From: Galaxea fascicularis
Taxonomy: Eukaryota > Cnidaria > Anthozoa > Scleractinia > Euphylliidae
Assembly: GCA_948470475.1 (NCBI GenBank)
Contig: OX419346.1
Location: 742,651 to 806,650, forward strand
Direction of reading: 5' to 3'
DNA length: 64,000 nt
Shown here in pieces: positions 11,301-21,807 of this stretch. The position numbers and the translations under genes were made by a program. The notes under the pieces are model-generated. The model saw only the letters and a program-made list of their open reading frames with translations, searched no databases and had not been told where the DNA came from. Position 1 is the stretch's first letter; the number at the start of each line of letters is the position of its first letter.

Positions 11301-14300
11301 TAAGAATTCATGCTGGCGCCGTTGATACTCCTCCGGTCCCGAGGCGATCCCAAATGGCATGCGAGTGTAACAGTAGCGACCGTTTGGGCCCTGGAACGTA
11401 GTAAGTAGAGAGGACTCTTCATCCATCACGATGGTGTGGAAAGCCTCAGATACATCGACAATGGTAAACACTTTGGCCTTAGTTAGTTGAGGAAGCTTTT
11501 CTTCTATTGTCGGTATTGTGTACTTCGGTCTTCTGATGGCCTTGTTAATTGTTTGACTTGGATCAATACATATTCGAAGTTTTCCGCTAGGTTTCTCTTT
11601 CACCAGGATGTTTGAGAGCCAATCTGTAGGCTGTGTGACCGGCCTTATGATGCCTTCATCACAGAGTCTCTTTAACTCGTCATTTACTTTATCCAACTTT
11701 GCCACGGGAACTCGACGCGTTGGGGCGTGTACTGGAGTGACATTAGGATCAAGCTCAATGTGCAGGGGAGTTCCAAGAGGATTTCCGCGGCCTGGCTTAA
11801 ACACATTTGAGTAGTGGTGTAGCACGTCTTCTTTTGTCAGTTTTCCTAGTGGTGGAGGTGACTGCATATTGCCTGGAATCTCTTCTTCGACTGCGTTTGT
11901 TTCATCAGCATACATCTTCAAGTAATCTAGGGCTTGAGCATCTCTTCCGCTGAGAAGTGGCGGTTTCTGATTAGGCACGTTGACCACAAGAAAATCTATG
12001 GTGTGAATCTTGCCCCTTCTGTCACAACACAAGGTTACTTGGCCTTCAGGGCGGATAGTTTCGCTTCCATACGTCTTAATCTTGCTTCTGGACCGCGAAA
12101 TCTTTACGTCAGGAAACAACTCACTTAGTAGACTGATTGGAATCGTGTTGCATGTGGATGCCGAGTCGATTTGTGCTTTCACGACTTTTGTTTTCCCTCC
12201 ATGTATGAGATGTAGATGAGCAAAGAATTTCCTTGCCGGCTGTGAGGGTATCTCGCAATCCGCCACAAACGCTTCTTCACCGTTGTCTTCATCGACAAAA
12301 TTTAACTGCTGCTGGCGTCCTTGTCTTCTTGCTCCACCTCTACAAACGCGCGCGAAATGACCAGGGATCCCACACTTTCCACATCTTTTGCCAAACGCGG
12401 GGCAGTGCTGTTGACGGGGCTGTTGATGGTTGCCGCCACACCAGAAACACTGTATTGATTGCTGTGCTGGATTCAGATTTCGCCGCTGATTTGTCACTGT
12501 TGATTTACTCGTGAAATTCACCTGTTCCTGCTGTGTGTCCCTGGCAGTTTTCATGAGCTGATTCGCGAACACAGTCGCTTCGAACGTTTTGGCCACTTCG
12601 ACAACTTCCCGTAGCGTAACTTTTGTTTGTGCGGTGTTTCTGTGTCTGTGTCCTTTTCCGATTAGTTTCACTCGAAGTGTATCAGACGTTAAGCCAGCGA
12701 TAAATTGGTCCCTCATAAGCTCGTCAGCGAAACCTTCATATTCACACTGTGCTGCTTGATTCCGTACACGCGTCTCCCAGGAGGCGATCGATTCGTTTTC
12801 GTTTTGCAGAAGGCGAAGAAACTTTTGTCGTTCCCCTGAAACTCCGATGCTAGCGCCGTAATATTCTCTTAGTGCGGCGACAACACAATGGGGTTTCTTC
12901 TGATCGGCTTCGTCTAAGCCCAAACTGTATTTATAGACCGTTCTCGCCGCTGGAGATAATGATGCCCGGAGACATGCCATAGCTTTTTCAGGTTTGGTCC
13001 ATTTTTGTGCGTCAGTTTCTTTCGATGGATCAAACCAATTCTGCATAACACAGTAATCTGTCAAATCTTCGATGTACGTTTCCAAGTCATGTTTGTCATC
13101 TCCTGTTTGCTTGAACTCGGGAAACGGGGTGTTCGAAGCCATCGCCGTAGGCCGAAGAATCGTTGAGTCGGAAACTGCGCTAAAGCCGTTACATTATTGC
13201 TAAGTAAACCACGTCGCTGCCACCATGTTTGTCGTTCGGTAACATGTTCAAATCCGAATTTATTAAGCCGAAGCAAGACATAAATACATGCTATCGGATA
13301 CGTGCGTGACAATGCTATATAATGCAATTAAAGTGCATGTGATTAAATACCAAGGTGCAAGTGCATGTGCAAATGATTATCACATAGTATAACAGTTAGA
13401 GAAATTGCGGTGCTGAGGAAGGCTAAAAAGAAACTAAGACGTCCCCTATCTTCCCAATACTGGGATAAATCCTCAGTATAGTACAGTTTACTACTTTCAT
13501 ACAGTGCTGCACACATTGGTGCTAACTTGTCACTAGTAAAATCCCAAAGTATCATCATTCACATGAATAGTCCAGTTCTGCATCTAGATTGGAGATTTAA
13601 CAAGCACGGTTTATTGGTTGTAAACAGTGTTACGTTAACAGTTTGACTAACCCATAGCTGCCTCTTTTGTAAGTTTGGCGTGCCAATCCACAGCTCGGCG
13701 GATTCTGTCCATCATTTCCTCCACGCCTGCGCGGTGCGACTTTTGAAATGCTTCTGCGCATGCCACAGTGGCGTTACTCGCTGGCCTGATGGTTTCTGTG
13801 CGCCCGTGTTTAAAAGCTGCAGTGCTACAGGACTCGTAAGTGGGGACGAACTTACCACTGTGGCGAAAGATAGCGATCTACGAAAAGAGAGTACACATAC
13901 TTTGCTTAAAATAACATAGGTATAAAGGAAGTAGCAAAGACGTGCGAAAACCACTGATAACGAAAGATCGATTTGTTAATCGACATCCCCAGAGAATGGA
14001 GGAATTTGACAAGAGTACCGGCGAATATTGATGATGAACAAAATGAAATAAGGGCACAAGCAATGTGCCCCGATTTGACTTACTGAAGACTATCAAATCA
14101 GGAGCTGAAGGAATCAGTTCATTTAGTGGAGCGTTGAATCCAAAATAACTTCCTTTGAACGTTGCCAACTGTGATTCTGAGCTCGAAATCTCTGAAAACC
14201 CGGTGATGTCGGGAAACAGAAACAATTATACTCTTTTTCCCGATTTATCAGAAACCAACTATATTTCTCAATAAATCAGGATAATAACAAAGTTTGAAAT

Positions 14301-17300
14301 CATCAGGAAATTATGGGACACAACGAAAATCCTCCACGGTTTGACATTTTCTCCAAAAATATACCTCCTTAATAGCCGCCAACACGAGTTAAAAAAAGCT
14401 GACTTGTCTCACCTGAAAAGCGAGTTGCATGACGGCATCAGGGCTTAGCTTCTTCGTTTTGATATAATCCTTGCCATATGTTTCCACTTTGAGTTCAGCG
14501 ATGTCCATTCCCTTAACAGTATTGTCAAACTTTTCTTTGGCGGCATATACCCCCCTCTCTATCTCTGGAGTGAGGGTAAAATCTAGTTTTCGCACGGTGG
14601 TCTCGGCCTTCATGTCTTTCGCACTGGCTGCAGTGCAAGAAGGACGTGTAGTCGTGTCTTTGAAAACCTACAAAGGGGGAGATGCAAATGAAGATTAGGA
14701 AAACCAATAAGGCCATGACTGCAGCACATTTGTGAACAACTTTACATGGAAAATTCTTTTACGAAATGCTACTGAAGGACAACTTTAAACGTTTACGGAA
14801 AATTGTTGGTTGGAGTGGAGAGAATTATTAAAAGATTGCAGTGACCGCACATATCTGAAAACAACTTGAATAAACTGTACAGAATTATTGGTCCCTTTTT
14901 CCATTCCCACATCTGGTCAGCACCTGGCCAAATCAGTGCCGATGTACTGATTTGGATCGCTGGCCATTCGCTACTTCTTTGAATTCCTTCTTAAAAATGA
15001 TGCTTTCACTTCCTTAGAAAGAATAAAAAGAACTTAAACTGTTCTTAAAAAAAGTAAATTCCTTTTACAAACTGACCGTTGTGGGCCAGCAGATCTGATA
15101 AAAGGACAACGCCCATTGACAATCCTATCAATAATTATACTCGCCTCATTAAAGAAACGCATCACAGCTACTCCGTCTCCCCAGGCATGTTCAAAATTCA
15201 CCGCAGCTCTTCCATCCTTACAAACGATAAGTTGAAAAGATTTATCAAACCATCTGTTGGGAGTAAAAGCAACAACAGTATAAACATCAAATAATTATAA
15301 TGCAACATTACACCAAACATAAGAACGCGTTTACCACAAAAAACGAGGACAATATTTTCACGTAGACTTATCATTGTTTGTATAAACAAAAAAATAAGAC
15401 TGAAATTTGCACAAATTCTCGGAGACTTCTGCTCCCGACCCTGGTTGACTGATCCGCTCTCACCTGTTGGAGCCATCACCATGTAGAAACGTTCGAGTAA
15501 CATCTGCTAGAGTTTCCACTCCATGATCATCAAGGCACAAGACAAATATAGCACTGTCAATCAACCGAAGCACTTCCTCGTTTCCAGACTGCGCCTCCAG
15601 AGCGCGGCGCATGTTTGCCCACGTGTCACGGTTCTCGGTGGTCAGAACCCCGACTGGAAAGTTTGGAGGAGGGGTGGGGTCTTCTATAATACTCTTCAGG
15701 TTTTGGTAAATGGTAGCTGTTGGTACTATGTGGCCTAAAATGAAACAAGCGCATGTGCGAGTTAGAACGTGGGATTAGCGGTCAACTTTAAAAGGTAACA
15801 GCAATTCAGTTCGAGAAAACGGCAAACTACTGCCATTACTACTGGAAGTTAACGCCTTAACCTCCGACTCTGATCCACAGTATTGGGCATAGGTGTTCTA
15901 TGCCTTACATAACTGTACAAAAACAATCTTAAAGTATTTAATTAGGCTTGTTTAAAGCAGAATGCGTTTGTCTATAATTAAAAAAAATGTCTAGGAGGTA
16001 ACAACAGATATGAATAAACAGGCAAAATGCAGTCAGTGATAGTTGGAACTTTCTGACTGGAATTGGTAATGACTTTTTGCAAATTTTCTCACCATCAGTC
16101 GTAATTGTATCAAACACATAAAAGTTTCCATTCCTCATAACCAGCATGTGCCGTGCATTCTCATAAGTGGCTAGTCTGTCTTTCCTCAGCTCAGGAATCC
16201 GTGTCGAGCAGAACAGTCTTGCATATTGACTCATGTCTAAAGGAAATGCCTTCACTAAAAAGGCACCATACCATGACAACTGTCGGGGCACAAATCTGCA
16301 AGTGATTAGAAAAGTTTAGCTTGCTCAACATTAAAGAAAAACTGTGGAAACTTTTTTAACAAATATTCAAAATATTAAAGCTTCTACCCATGCTTGTGCA
16401 CTCACAAGAATTACAATCATTGTGTGGTACAAGGGGTGATGACACTGACAAGGTAGTGTTTTAAGAGAATAAGGGGAAATTCCTCTTGGAATCTAAAAAT
16501 TTTGCCTGAAGAAAGGAGACTCAAGTATATGTAAAGGAAAAAATGAAATAACTTCTGGAAACCTAACTCAAATGTCACCAAAAATTGGGATGATACAGCT
16601 GAGAGTTTTCTGATTCAACACACTATTGCTCAAACAGCATGTCGTAGAATATAATTTGTCACTCCCAGTATGTGTTCACTAAAAACACACTCCCCCAAGT
16701 CAGAATTTTCGGAAGAAAATGACAAAAACACACCAACACTCTGCCTGCGTGAAAAGAAGTGCATTATCAATGTGAAACCTAGCAGTTTTCAAGGAACTGG
16801 AAGTACAGATATATTGCTACAGCTGTACCTTGCACATCAATAGTTTCTTGATATTGGGTATAATGAAGCATAAAATGTCTCATAATGTAAAGTTTGTAGT
16901 TCATTTTAGAAATACCCACCGAATAATATTCTTAAACCACTGGGTGTCACTTTTCTGTGGTTGTAAATGATAAACATCTGGTTCTAGGAATGTCTCATCC
17001 AATGAGAGTTTAAATCTCATGGCAGACTTGATTATGTTTGTGGCTCGTACTACCTGTGGTAAAATGCACATTAAAAATAATACTTTTAAGCATAATATCA
17101 AGTATTGATAAAATAATAATCAATTGTCAATTGTATTAAGCATACAAGTTATGGTGCTGATTAAGGACACTTAAACCACAGATTCAATTGGAATTTTGAG
17201 GTAATTATTTGAGGGTGCAAACACAACTGTCACATCCCCCTCCCTACTGGCCTGTATTTTGTAAATAATTATCATACCTGGTCATTGTTTTCTGTCACTG

Positions 17301-20300
17301 GATCATCTTTAAACATCAGAAATGGATTGTGATTGAGCACAATGGAGTCTCTGTATGCTAAATACATATCATACCAAGGACCTGAAGAAACAAAATGAAA
17401 CACAAAACATCAATTTTATTTAATACAAAGAAATTTATTTATTGCCTTGAGAAGCTGGAATCTTCGATAAAACTGTTGAGAAAAATATTGCAAACAAAAA
17501 TTGGAAGAATTTGAATTTCCCATTCCCCAAATCAATTGTTTGAGCCTCCAGAATGTTTCACTAACAGTGCCATCTTCCTTAACTCAACACTTAATAGGGG
17601 ATGGTGGGAGGGAGACATTTCCTATATGGCATGTTGTTGACATCCACATTATATAATAGACACTTTTTATTGGCATTCCTTTGTATGCATACAGTGTAAA
17701 CTTCATTAGGAAATCAAAATAATATTATTAATACCTGCTATGTAACTAGTGTGCTTGTTTCTCTTGTTTTTTGCCAGTAATTCAGTATTCAGACCTGTTC
17801 ACAAATTGAAATAATGAAATATTCATAAAATTAACGTTAGTTGTCAAAATGTTTGGCCTCCAACAAAGTCATATTCCTCTAATGGAGGCAAAGGTTTAGG
17901 CTGTGTTGGGGAAGGTGATTAAGTCTCCTTCAAAGGGCAATTGAATGGCCAGGATATAACCAAGCTAAAGCTATCTACATCAGTATGTCTCTGATTCATC
18001 TTTGCAGCTGTATCATCAACAACTTAAAGACCAAGCTCCAGGAAACCACTGGGGCTACGTAATTCAATGAACTGTCACTTGCAATTTAATGCAAATTAAA
18101 GGAGGTCAATCAAAGAAAACAGCCCTTCTTTCTGACAAACATTTACAGTTGTATATGGCCTACAGTCTACAACAGTTCATTCCAGGGCCCAGACTGTATT
18201 ATTTGTACTCCCAAACACTTGTATTGGTTTGTCATTGCTTCAAGGGAACTTCAAGTTGGTTACACCCTAGGCTGCTCAGATTATCCATGGGTCTTAAAGC
18301 TGCAGCTACACAAGCAATTTTTTTGCTTGTGATGGTGATGCAATTTTTTCTGGAAATGATTGTGTCACCGGCTACCGTTACATGAGTGACAAAGTCTGTG
18401 ATAATTTTTGTCCCGAAAAGTTCGATTCAATTTCTTGCGATTTTTTTTCTGTGATGTTTTAGCTGTCGCCATCACAGCACTTGCACAAGGGTGGCTACAA
18501 TTTGTGTGATTTTCACCGTGTGCTGGTGACACAACAAATTGAGAAAATTAACAAATTGAATGTGGTTTAGCATTGTCTGTGCTCTTATCGATAACGATAT
18601 TCGTCATCACAGTGGTCAAAATGTTGTGGACTCACGAGGTCAGCCAAGTGAGTCCACAACTCAGATTGCGAGATTACCAGCAATTGTGGTAAAAAATGGC
18701 ATCACCACTGCAAGCAAAAAATCACTGGTGCAGCTGCAGATTAAGGGTATACACTGACTGATGTACGGACTGTATGAGAGAATGAGGGTGAGAGCTCCTG
18801 CTTATAACTCTTTAAACCCTAACATCAGAATGTATATTCTCCACACTGTTCCCCATATATCTTCTACGGTAATGATGAGGAGAATTTGTTGAACAATCAA
18901 GACCTTTATTAGGTGTTGATCACTTCCATTTTTCTCACAACTTTTTTGTTTGATTGAGCAGTGTTAGTTTTAAAAGGAGAAATTAAGCAAGAGTCACTGT
19001 TAGGGGTCAAAGGGTTAACCTACATAGTATTATAGTGCTTGACCTTAGCGGTAGTCCACTGGCCTAGGACTAGTAGAAATTTGGTTTGGGTGAGTAAAAT
19101 TTGAGAACCACTAGTCACTGGCCTACTTGTAGTAGAAGGGGTTTTGGAGATAGTATTGATGAAGAGAAATCAAGATCAGTAATCACAATATTGGTCTTAA
19201 GAGGTGACCAATGTTTGGCTACCAAATGACACCTTAGCGATAGTCCACTAGCCCAGGACTAGTAGAAATTTGGTTTGGGTGAGTAAAATTGGAGAACCAC
19301 CAGTCACTGGCCTACTTGTAATAGAAGATGTTTTGGAGAGTATTGATCAAGAAATTCAAACAGTCTTTAGTTTAGTTCATCCCAAAAAATGATAAGATGA
19401 TACGATGATAAGATGATACAAGATCGGTAAATATCGTAATATTGGTCTTAAGAGGTGACTGATGCTTGGCTTCCAAACGACACCATTTGGCTAGTATATT
19501 TTAGATTCAACTACCCCTGGGACTAGTTTGTTAAAAAGTTAATGTTGAGCAGTATCTGCTACATACATAGTATTAGACAAATGTATAGTACTACCACATC
19601 ATTATGAATGAAAGGCTCAAGTTTTCCAGATTGCTCTTCAGACTGCATATCATGAAAGCTGGGGAAGATAATATTACTTCCTCATTCAACAATACATGTA
19701 GCTATACAGAATATCCAAGTATACAGGGATACACTGTCTTCATATACCTGGACCATCCTGTTTCTGAAACTTTTCAACAAGGCGTTTGGTCTCTTCATAC
19801 TGTTCAGGAGTTAAGAGTGGTTTCTGAGCATCTAGGTACCTGCGGCATGTGTCCTCTAGTTTTGGAACTGGGAGGCGTGGAAGGCTGTCTTGAAAATGAT
19901 AAGTGGGAACTATAGTCTTGGGAACAAGATACTGGTCATCTTCTGTACTTGAACTTAAAAAAAGGCAAAGAAATAATAGTGTTATTTTAATGCACACAAA
20001 TACACAACGTGAGGGTTTTTACTATTATAGCATAACTTTGGCTTAATAGCAACACTCTTGTGATTAGTATTATTTTGCTCCGGAAATATAAATGAAAAAA
20101 ACATATTTAAAAAAAGACAAAAAAAACTATAGACTTTATAATATATCCTTGATGTCTATAGGATTGTTCCTTTAAGACCCCAGTCTGCAGAATATGGCAG
20201 AACTGGATGAGATATCTTGCGTGCACAGAGCCATTTTTAGCTGTGTGTCCTGCATACAATACCAATGGAGTAATGCATGCATGGTTGATTTTCAAAAGCT

Positions 20301-21807
20301 ATAATTATGCCTCTTAGCCTTACAGCTGCAGGGTGCAGTGAGAGTTTAGAAAAATAAGATTCATGCATGCACTTGCCATACTTTGCAGGCTGGTTAAGAC
20401 CTATGTATACAGCTGTATATTGTGGTTCAATTTTATCATTGGATTAAAATTTATTTTCCTTTGTTTTGGGGAATGGTACTGTATGATAATGAGTTGCAAA
20501 AGGGAAATAAAATTCAAACCAAGGATAATATTGAACCACAACAAATACACTACATTTGCCATTATACCCAAGGCAATTTTCTTTATTCCTTATGCACCAG
20601 TCAATGTTAAGCCCCAGGGGGTGGGGGCGAGCCCGGGAGATTCGACAGTAATTCCTTTCCCGTGGGTGGGGAGATGGGGTAATTTGACAAAATCTACAGG
20701 AAATCAAACAAAATTTAGAACCAGGGAAGGGGTATTTGACATCAGTGTTTTCCCCCTGGGTAAAGCATTTGACATAAAAATAGGCAAAATGTCAAATCTC
20801 CCTGGGTGTGCCTGCCCCCTCCCCCCCCCCCACCCCCCTGGGGCTTAACATTGACTGGTGCATTAGCTGTGTTTAGTCCTTATGTAAACTTAACCTATAC
20901 ATTATGTAAAACTAGCTGAGTTAAATAAATTGTCTAACTTAGGATTGCAAAATATACGTAAAATAACAACAACAACAAGGTTTATTTGAACTGTAAAATT
21001 AAATTAAGTACAAATTAAACAGGAAAGAAATTAAAAATACATACAGTTGCTGGTCACCCAAAATAATGCACCTATCAGTGTCAAGCCCGAGGGGGAGGTG
21101 GGGGGGGGGGTCGGGCAACCTACGGGAGTTTGACTGTCACGTATATCCCCAGGGTTGGGATTTTGATCAGACATCATGGCCCCAGGGTGGGGAATTTTAT
21201 TGCTTTCCTCTTGTGTGCAACAAGGACTGAAGGGGATTTTGATATTTTTGACAATTATTGTTTGCCCAGGGGTGGGGATTTTGATAATTTTTTTCAGAAA
21301 ATGTCAAAATCCTCACCCTATGCCCGACCCCCCCCCCCCCCCCCCACCTCGGGCTTGACAATGATAGGTGCATAACTAAAAAGCTAAACTAGTTGGGTGA
21401 CACACATAATAGCTACACATATTACGTCAAAGTCTTGACCGTGACATCACAGCTTCTGGATCAAAACTAATTTTTTAAGTTTATGAAGAAAAACAGTAAG
21501 CTTATTAAGCTTAGCTACATTGTGTGACCAGCTGATCGATACCTCACCTGTACCATTTTCTTTGACAACATCTTCCATTTACCAAGGACGGCGAAAGAGA
21601 ACCAACAGATCCCTTAAAATACATTAACCTTCAGTTATTTAAAGCAAGAATGACATGGACACCCAAACCCAGACAAATTCTCTACTGAAAAACAGCTGAA
21701 AACCGTCCACAGTTACTAGTGATCGAAGTAGAGTGAACGTAAATACAAACCTTTAATCCGCCTCTTGCCACTTTGCCTCTGGATAAAACGGCCCTAGAAA
21801 TACTCAT
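8389..21807 (-). CDS. CPT2: Carnitine O-palmitoyltransferase 2, mitochondrial
   Basis: Transfers long-chain acyl groups from carnitine to CoA at the inner mitochondrial membrane, the last step of fatty-acid import for beta-oxidation. Exons: 21751-21807, 21548-21612, 19748-19953, 17735-17794, 17278-17381, 16920-17053, 16093-16295, 15464-15734, 15145-15253, 14413-14667, 13652-13877, 8389-8720. They sum to 2022 bp (673 residues plus stop), close to the 658 of human CPT2. The N-terminus is rich in Arg and Ser and lacks acidic residues for about 40 positions, as in a mitochondrial presequence. Family signatures are [49 protein letters not shown], the catalytic-His block [41 protein letters not shown] and the substrate-site STSTL. 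The exon 9 to 10 join requires a GC donor (GAG|GCGAGT). Intron 11 holds a complete Ty3/gypsy element. All motifs expected for activity are present. Confidence 0.96.
8780..8948 (-). repeat. 3' LTR of the Ty3/gypsy element
   Basis: 169 bp; on the plus strand it runs from TGTTTGTCG to GTATAACA. By eye it is identical to 13226-13394. It is unusually short for this superfamily. On the coding (minus) strand it follows the purine tract. Confidence 0.95.
8949..8961 (-). other. Polypurine tract of the LTR element
   Basis: On the minus strand AAAAGGGGAAAGG lies directly before the 3' LTR, the expected primer for plus-strand DNA synthesis. Confidence 0.85.
9060..13142 (-). CDS. Gag-Pol polyprotein of Ty3/gypsy retrotransposon
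   Basis: A single 1360-residue frame with no stop or frameshift between Gag and Pol. In order: Gag (about 1-225); a Cys/His zinc-knuckle region (about 230-270: CFWCGG, then [14 protein letters not shown]); protease with QIDSAST, an Ala where most family members have Gly; reverse transcriptase with [11 protein letters not shown] and catalytic IADD; RNase H with [15 protein letters not shown] and VHTDHQPL; integrase with an HHCC-type finger (HKAH, CLSCGLC) and a D,D,E core (SADLF, TDNGPQF, KAESA). The C-terminal tail is Pro/Glu-rich and ends FKDFLMN. The ATG at 13142 is 83 bp inside the upstream LTR. All catalytic residues appear intact, so the protein could be active. Confidence 0.95.
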   Translation of the reverse strand: MASNTPFPEFKQTGDDKHDLETYIEDLTDYCVMQNWFDPSKETDAQKWTKPEKAMACLRASLSPAARTVYKYSLGLDEADQKKPHCVVAALREYYGASIGVSGERQKFLRLLQNENESIASWETRVRNQAAQCEYEGFADELMRDQFIAGLTSDTLRVKLIGKGHRHRNTAQTKVTLREVVEVAKTFEATVFANQLMKTARDTQQEQVNFTSKSTVTNQRRNLNPAQQSIQCFWCGGNHQQPRQQHCPAFGKRCGKCGIPGHFARVCRGGARRQGRQQQLNFVDEDNGEEAFVADCEIPSQPARKFFAHLHLIHGGKTKVVKAQIDSASTCNTIPISLLSELFPDVKISRSRSKIKTYGSETIRPEGQVTLCCDRRGKIHTIDFLVVNVPNQKPPLLSGRDAQALDYLKMYADETNAVEEEIPGNMQSPPPLGKLTKEDVLHHYSNVFKPGRGNPLGTPLHIELDPNVTPVHAPTRRVPVAKLDKVNDELKRLCDEGIIRPVTQPTDWLSNILVKEKPSGKLRICIDPSQTINKAIRRPKYTIPTIEEKLPQLTKAKVFTIVDVSEAFHTIVMDEESSLLTTFQGPNGRYCYTRMPFGIASGPEEYQRRQHEFLDGLHGVINIADDICVFGCGDSREEADIDHDRNLTSLLEKCNNHGLRLSGKKLQFKSPSVTFMGHKLTDKGVEPDPAKVAAITEMPAPTDKSGVQRFLGMCQYLSKFCHNLSETVLPLRDLTREDYAFLWSSKHENAFNSAKNLIASATALRYYDAALPVTLQVDASEDAIGGVLLQNDQPVCFTSHTLNSTEKNYAQIEKECLAIVSCMDKWHQYLYGKHDITVHTDHQPLETIFKKPLSKAPRRLQRMMLKLQRYQFTVRYKKGKELYVADTLSRAAVTGQPSSTAKQECEVFRLEIAEMDIEPNRVTPDTLKRIRRETAKDPVLAPLHTVIMNGWPAERKETPEPLRLYWNFRDEISVYDGVLYRSHQVIVPAVLRDEMLQKIHKAHQGADSSIRRARESLFWPGMQVAIREKCLSCGLCAQYLSERPQEPMKSHDIPTRPWSKISADLFQLDGSNYLVMVDHYSDYFELDPLSGNTSANTVIRAMKRQFARHGIPDECITDNGPQFESHEYLRFAREYGFIIRKSSPYHSRGNGKAESAVKIAKNILKKSRHEDPYLALLAYRNTPQRGYDYSPAQRLMSRRLKDIIPTAPRQLVPQIVSRSVVQENIAERRWRSKAQYDKRVSAPLTEFSKGEKVYVKPRPTNKHQPWIYGEVIGRPAPRSCLVSTAMGPVRRNHAQIRAAKAEPVDNYDGRLDQFETASLPSESGPIEGTDQPVEPEPTPPLRRSTRERRLPSRFKDFLMN
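13209..13225 (-). other. Primer-binding site candidate
   Basis: Immediately inside the 5' LTR the minus strand reads TGGTGGCAGCGACGTGG. It begins TGG, as expected for pairing with the CCA end of a tRNA. I could not assign the tRNA. Confidence 0.65.
13226..13394 (-). repeat. 5' LTR of the Ty3/gypsy element
   Basis: 169 bp, identical to the LTR at 8780-8948 in my reading. As the upstream LTR on the minus strand it should hold the element promoter. It is followed by the 4-bp GTTA duplication at 13395-13398. Confidence 0.95.
18623..18660. repeat. Short perfect hairpin
   Basis: GTTGTGGACTCAC and its exact inverted copy are separated by 12 bp, in intron 3 of CPT2. No function is assigned. Confidence 0.6.
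19040..19530 (+). repeat. Imperfect tandem duplication in CPT2 intron 3
   Basis: Two direct units, near 19040-19230 and 19231-19530. Shared blocks include ACTAGTAGAAATTTGGTTTG, GTCACTGGCCTACTTGTA and ATATTGGTCTTAAGAGGTGA. The second unit has an extra insertion. Confidence 0.75.
20421..20541. mobile_element. Short MITE, family D, copy 1
   Basis: The ends are inverted (TGTGGTTCAATTTTAT and ATATTGAACCACA). The same family occurs at 50202-50332, with a half copy at 53578-53646. It lies in intron 2 of CPT2. The open frames crossing it are repeat-derived. Confidence 0.7.
20593..20862. mobile_element. GC-rich fold-back element 1
   Basis: TGCACCAGTCAATGTTAAGC at the left is the inverted copy of the right end. 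G-rich and C-rich runs sit inside the termini. It lies in intron 2 of CPT2. A longer open frame over it is low-complexity (ends [10 protein letters not shown]) and is not a gene. Confidence 0.75.
21067..21372. mobile_element. GC-rich fold-back element 2
   Basis: TGCACCTATC at the left and GATAGGTGCA at the right are inverted, with CAAGCCCGAGGGGG and its complement inside and long G/C homopolymers. It has the same architecture as 20593-20862, 200 bp away, but different end sequence. Confidence 0.75.

Larger units (their letters stand above)
8780..13394 (-). mobile_element. Full-length Ty3/gypsy LTR retrotransposon in CPT2 intron 11
   Basis: A 4615-bp element read on the minus strand, the same direction as CPT2. 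It has identical 169-bp LTRs beginning TG and ending CA, a flanking 4-bp duplication GTTA (8776-8779 and 13395-13398), a primer-binding-site candidate beginning TGG next to the upstream LTR, a purine tract next to the downstream LTR, and one uninterrupted Gag-Pol frame. Identical LTRs and the open frame indicate a recent, possibly active insertion. Domain order RT, RNase H, integrase places it in Ty3/gypsy. Confidence 0.95.

Noticed and set aside
20363..20848. 161-codon plus-strand frame
   Set aside because: It spans a MITE and a GC-rich fold-back element, is low-complexity, and lies antisense in a CPT2 intron.
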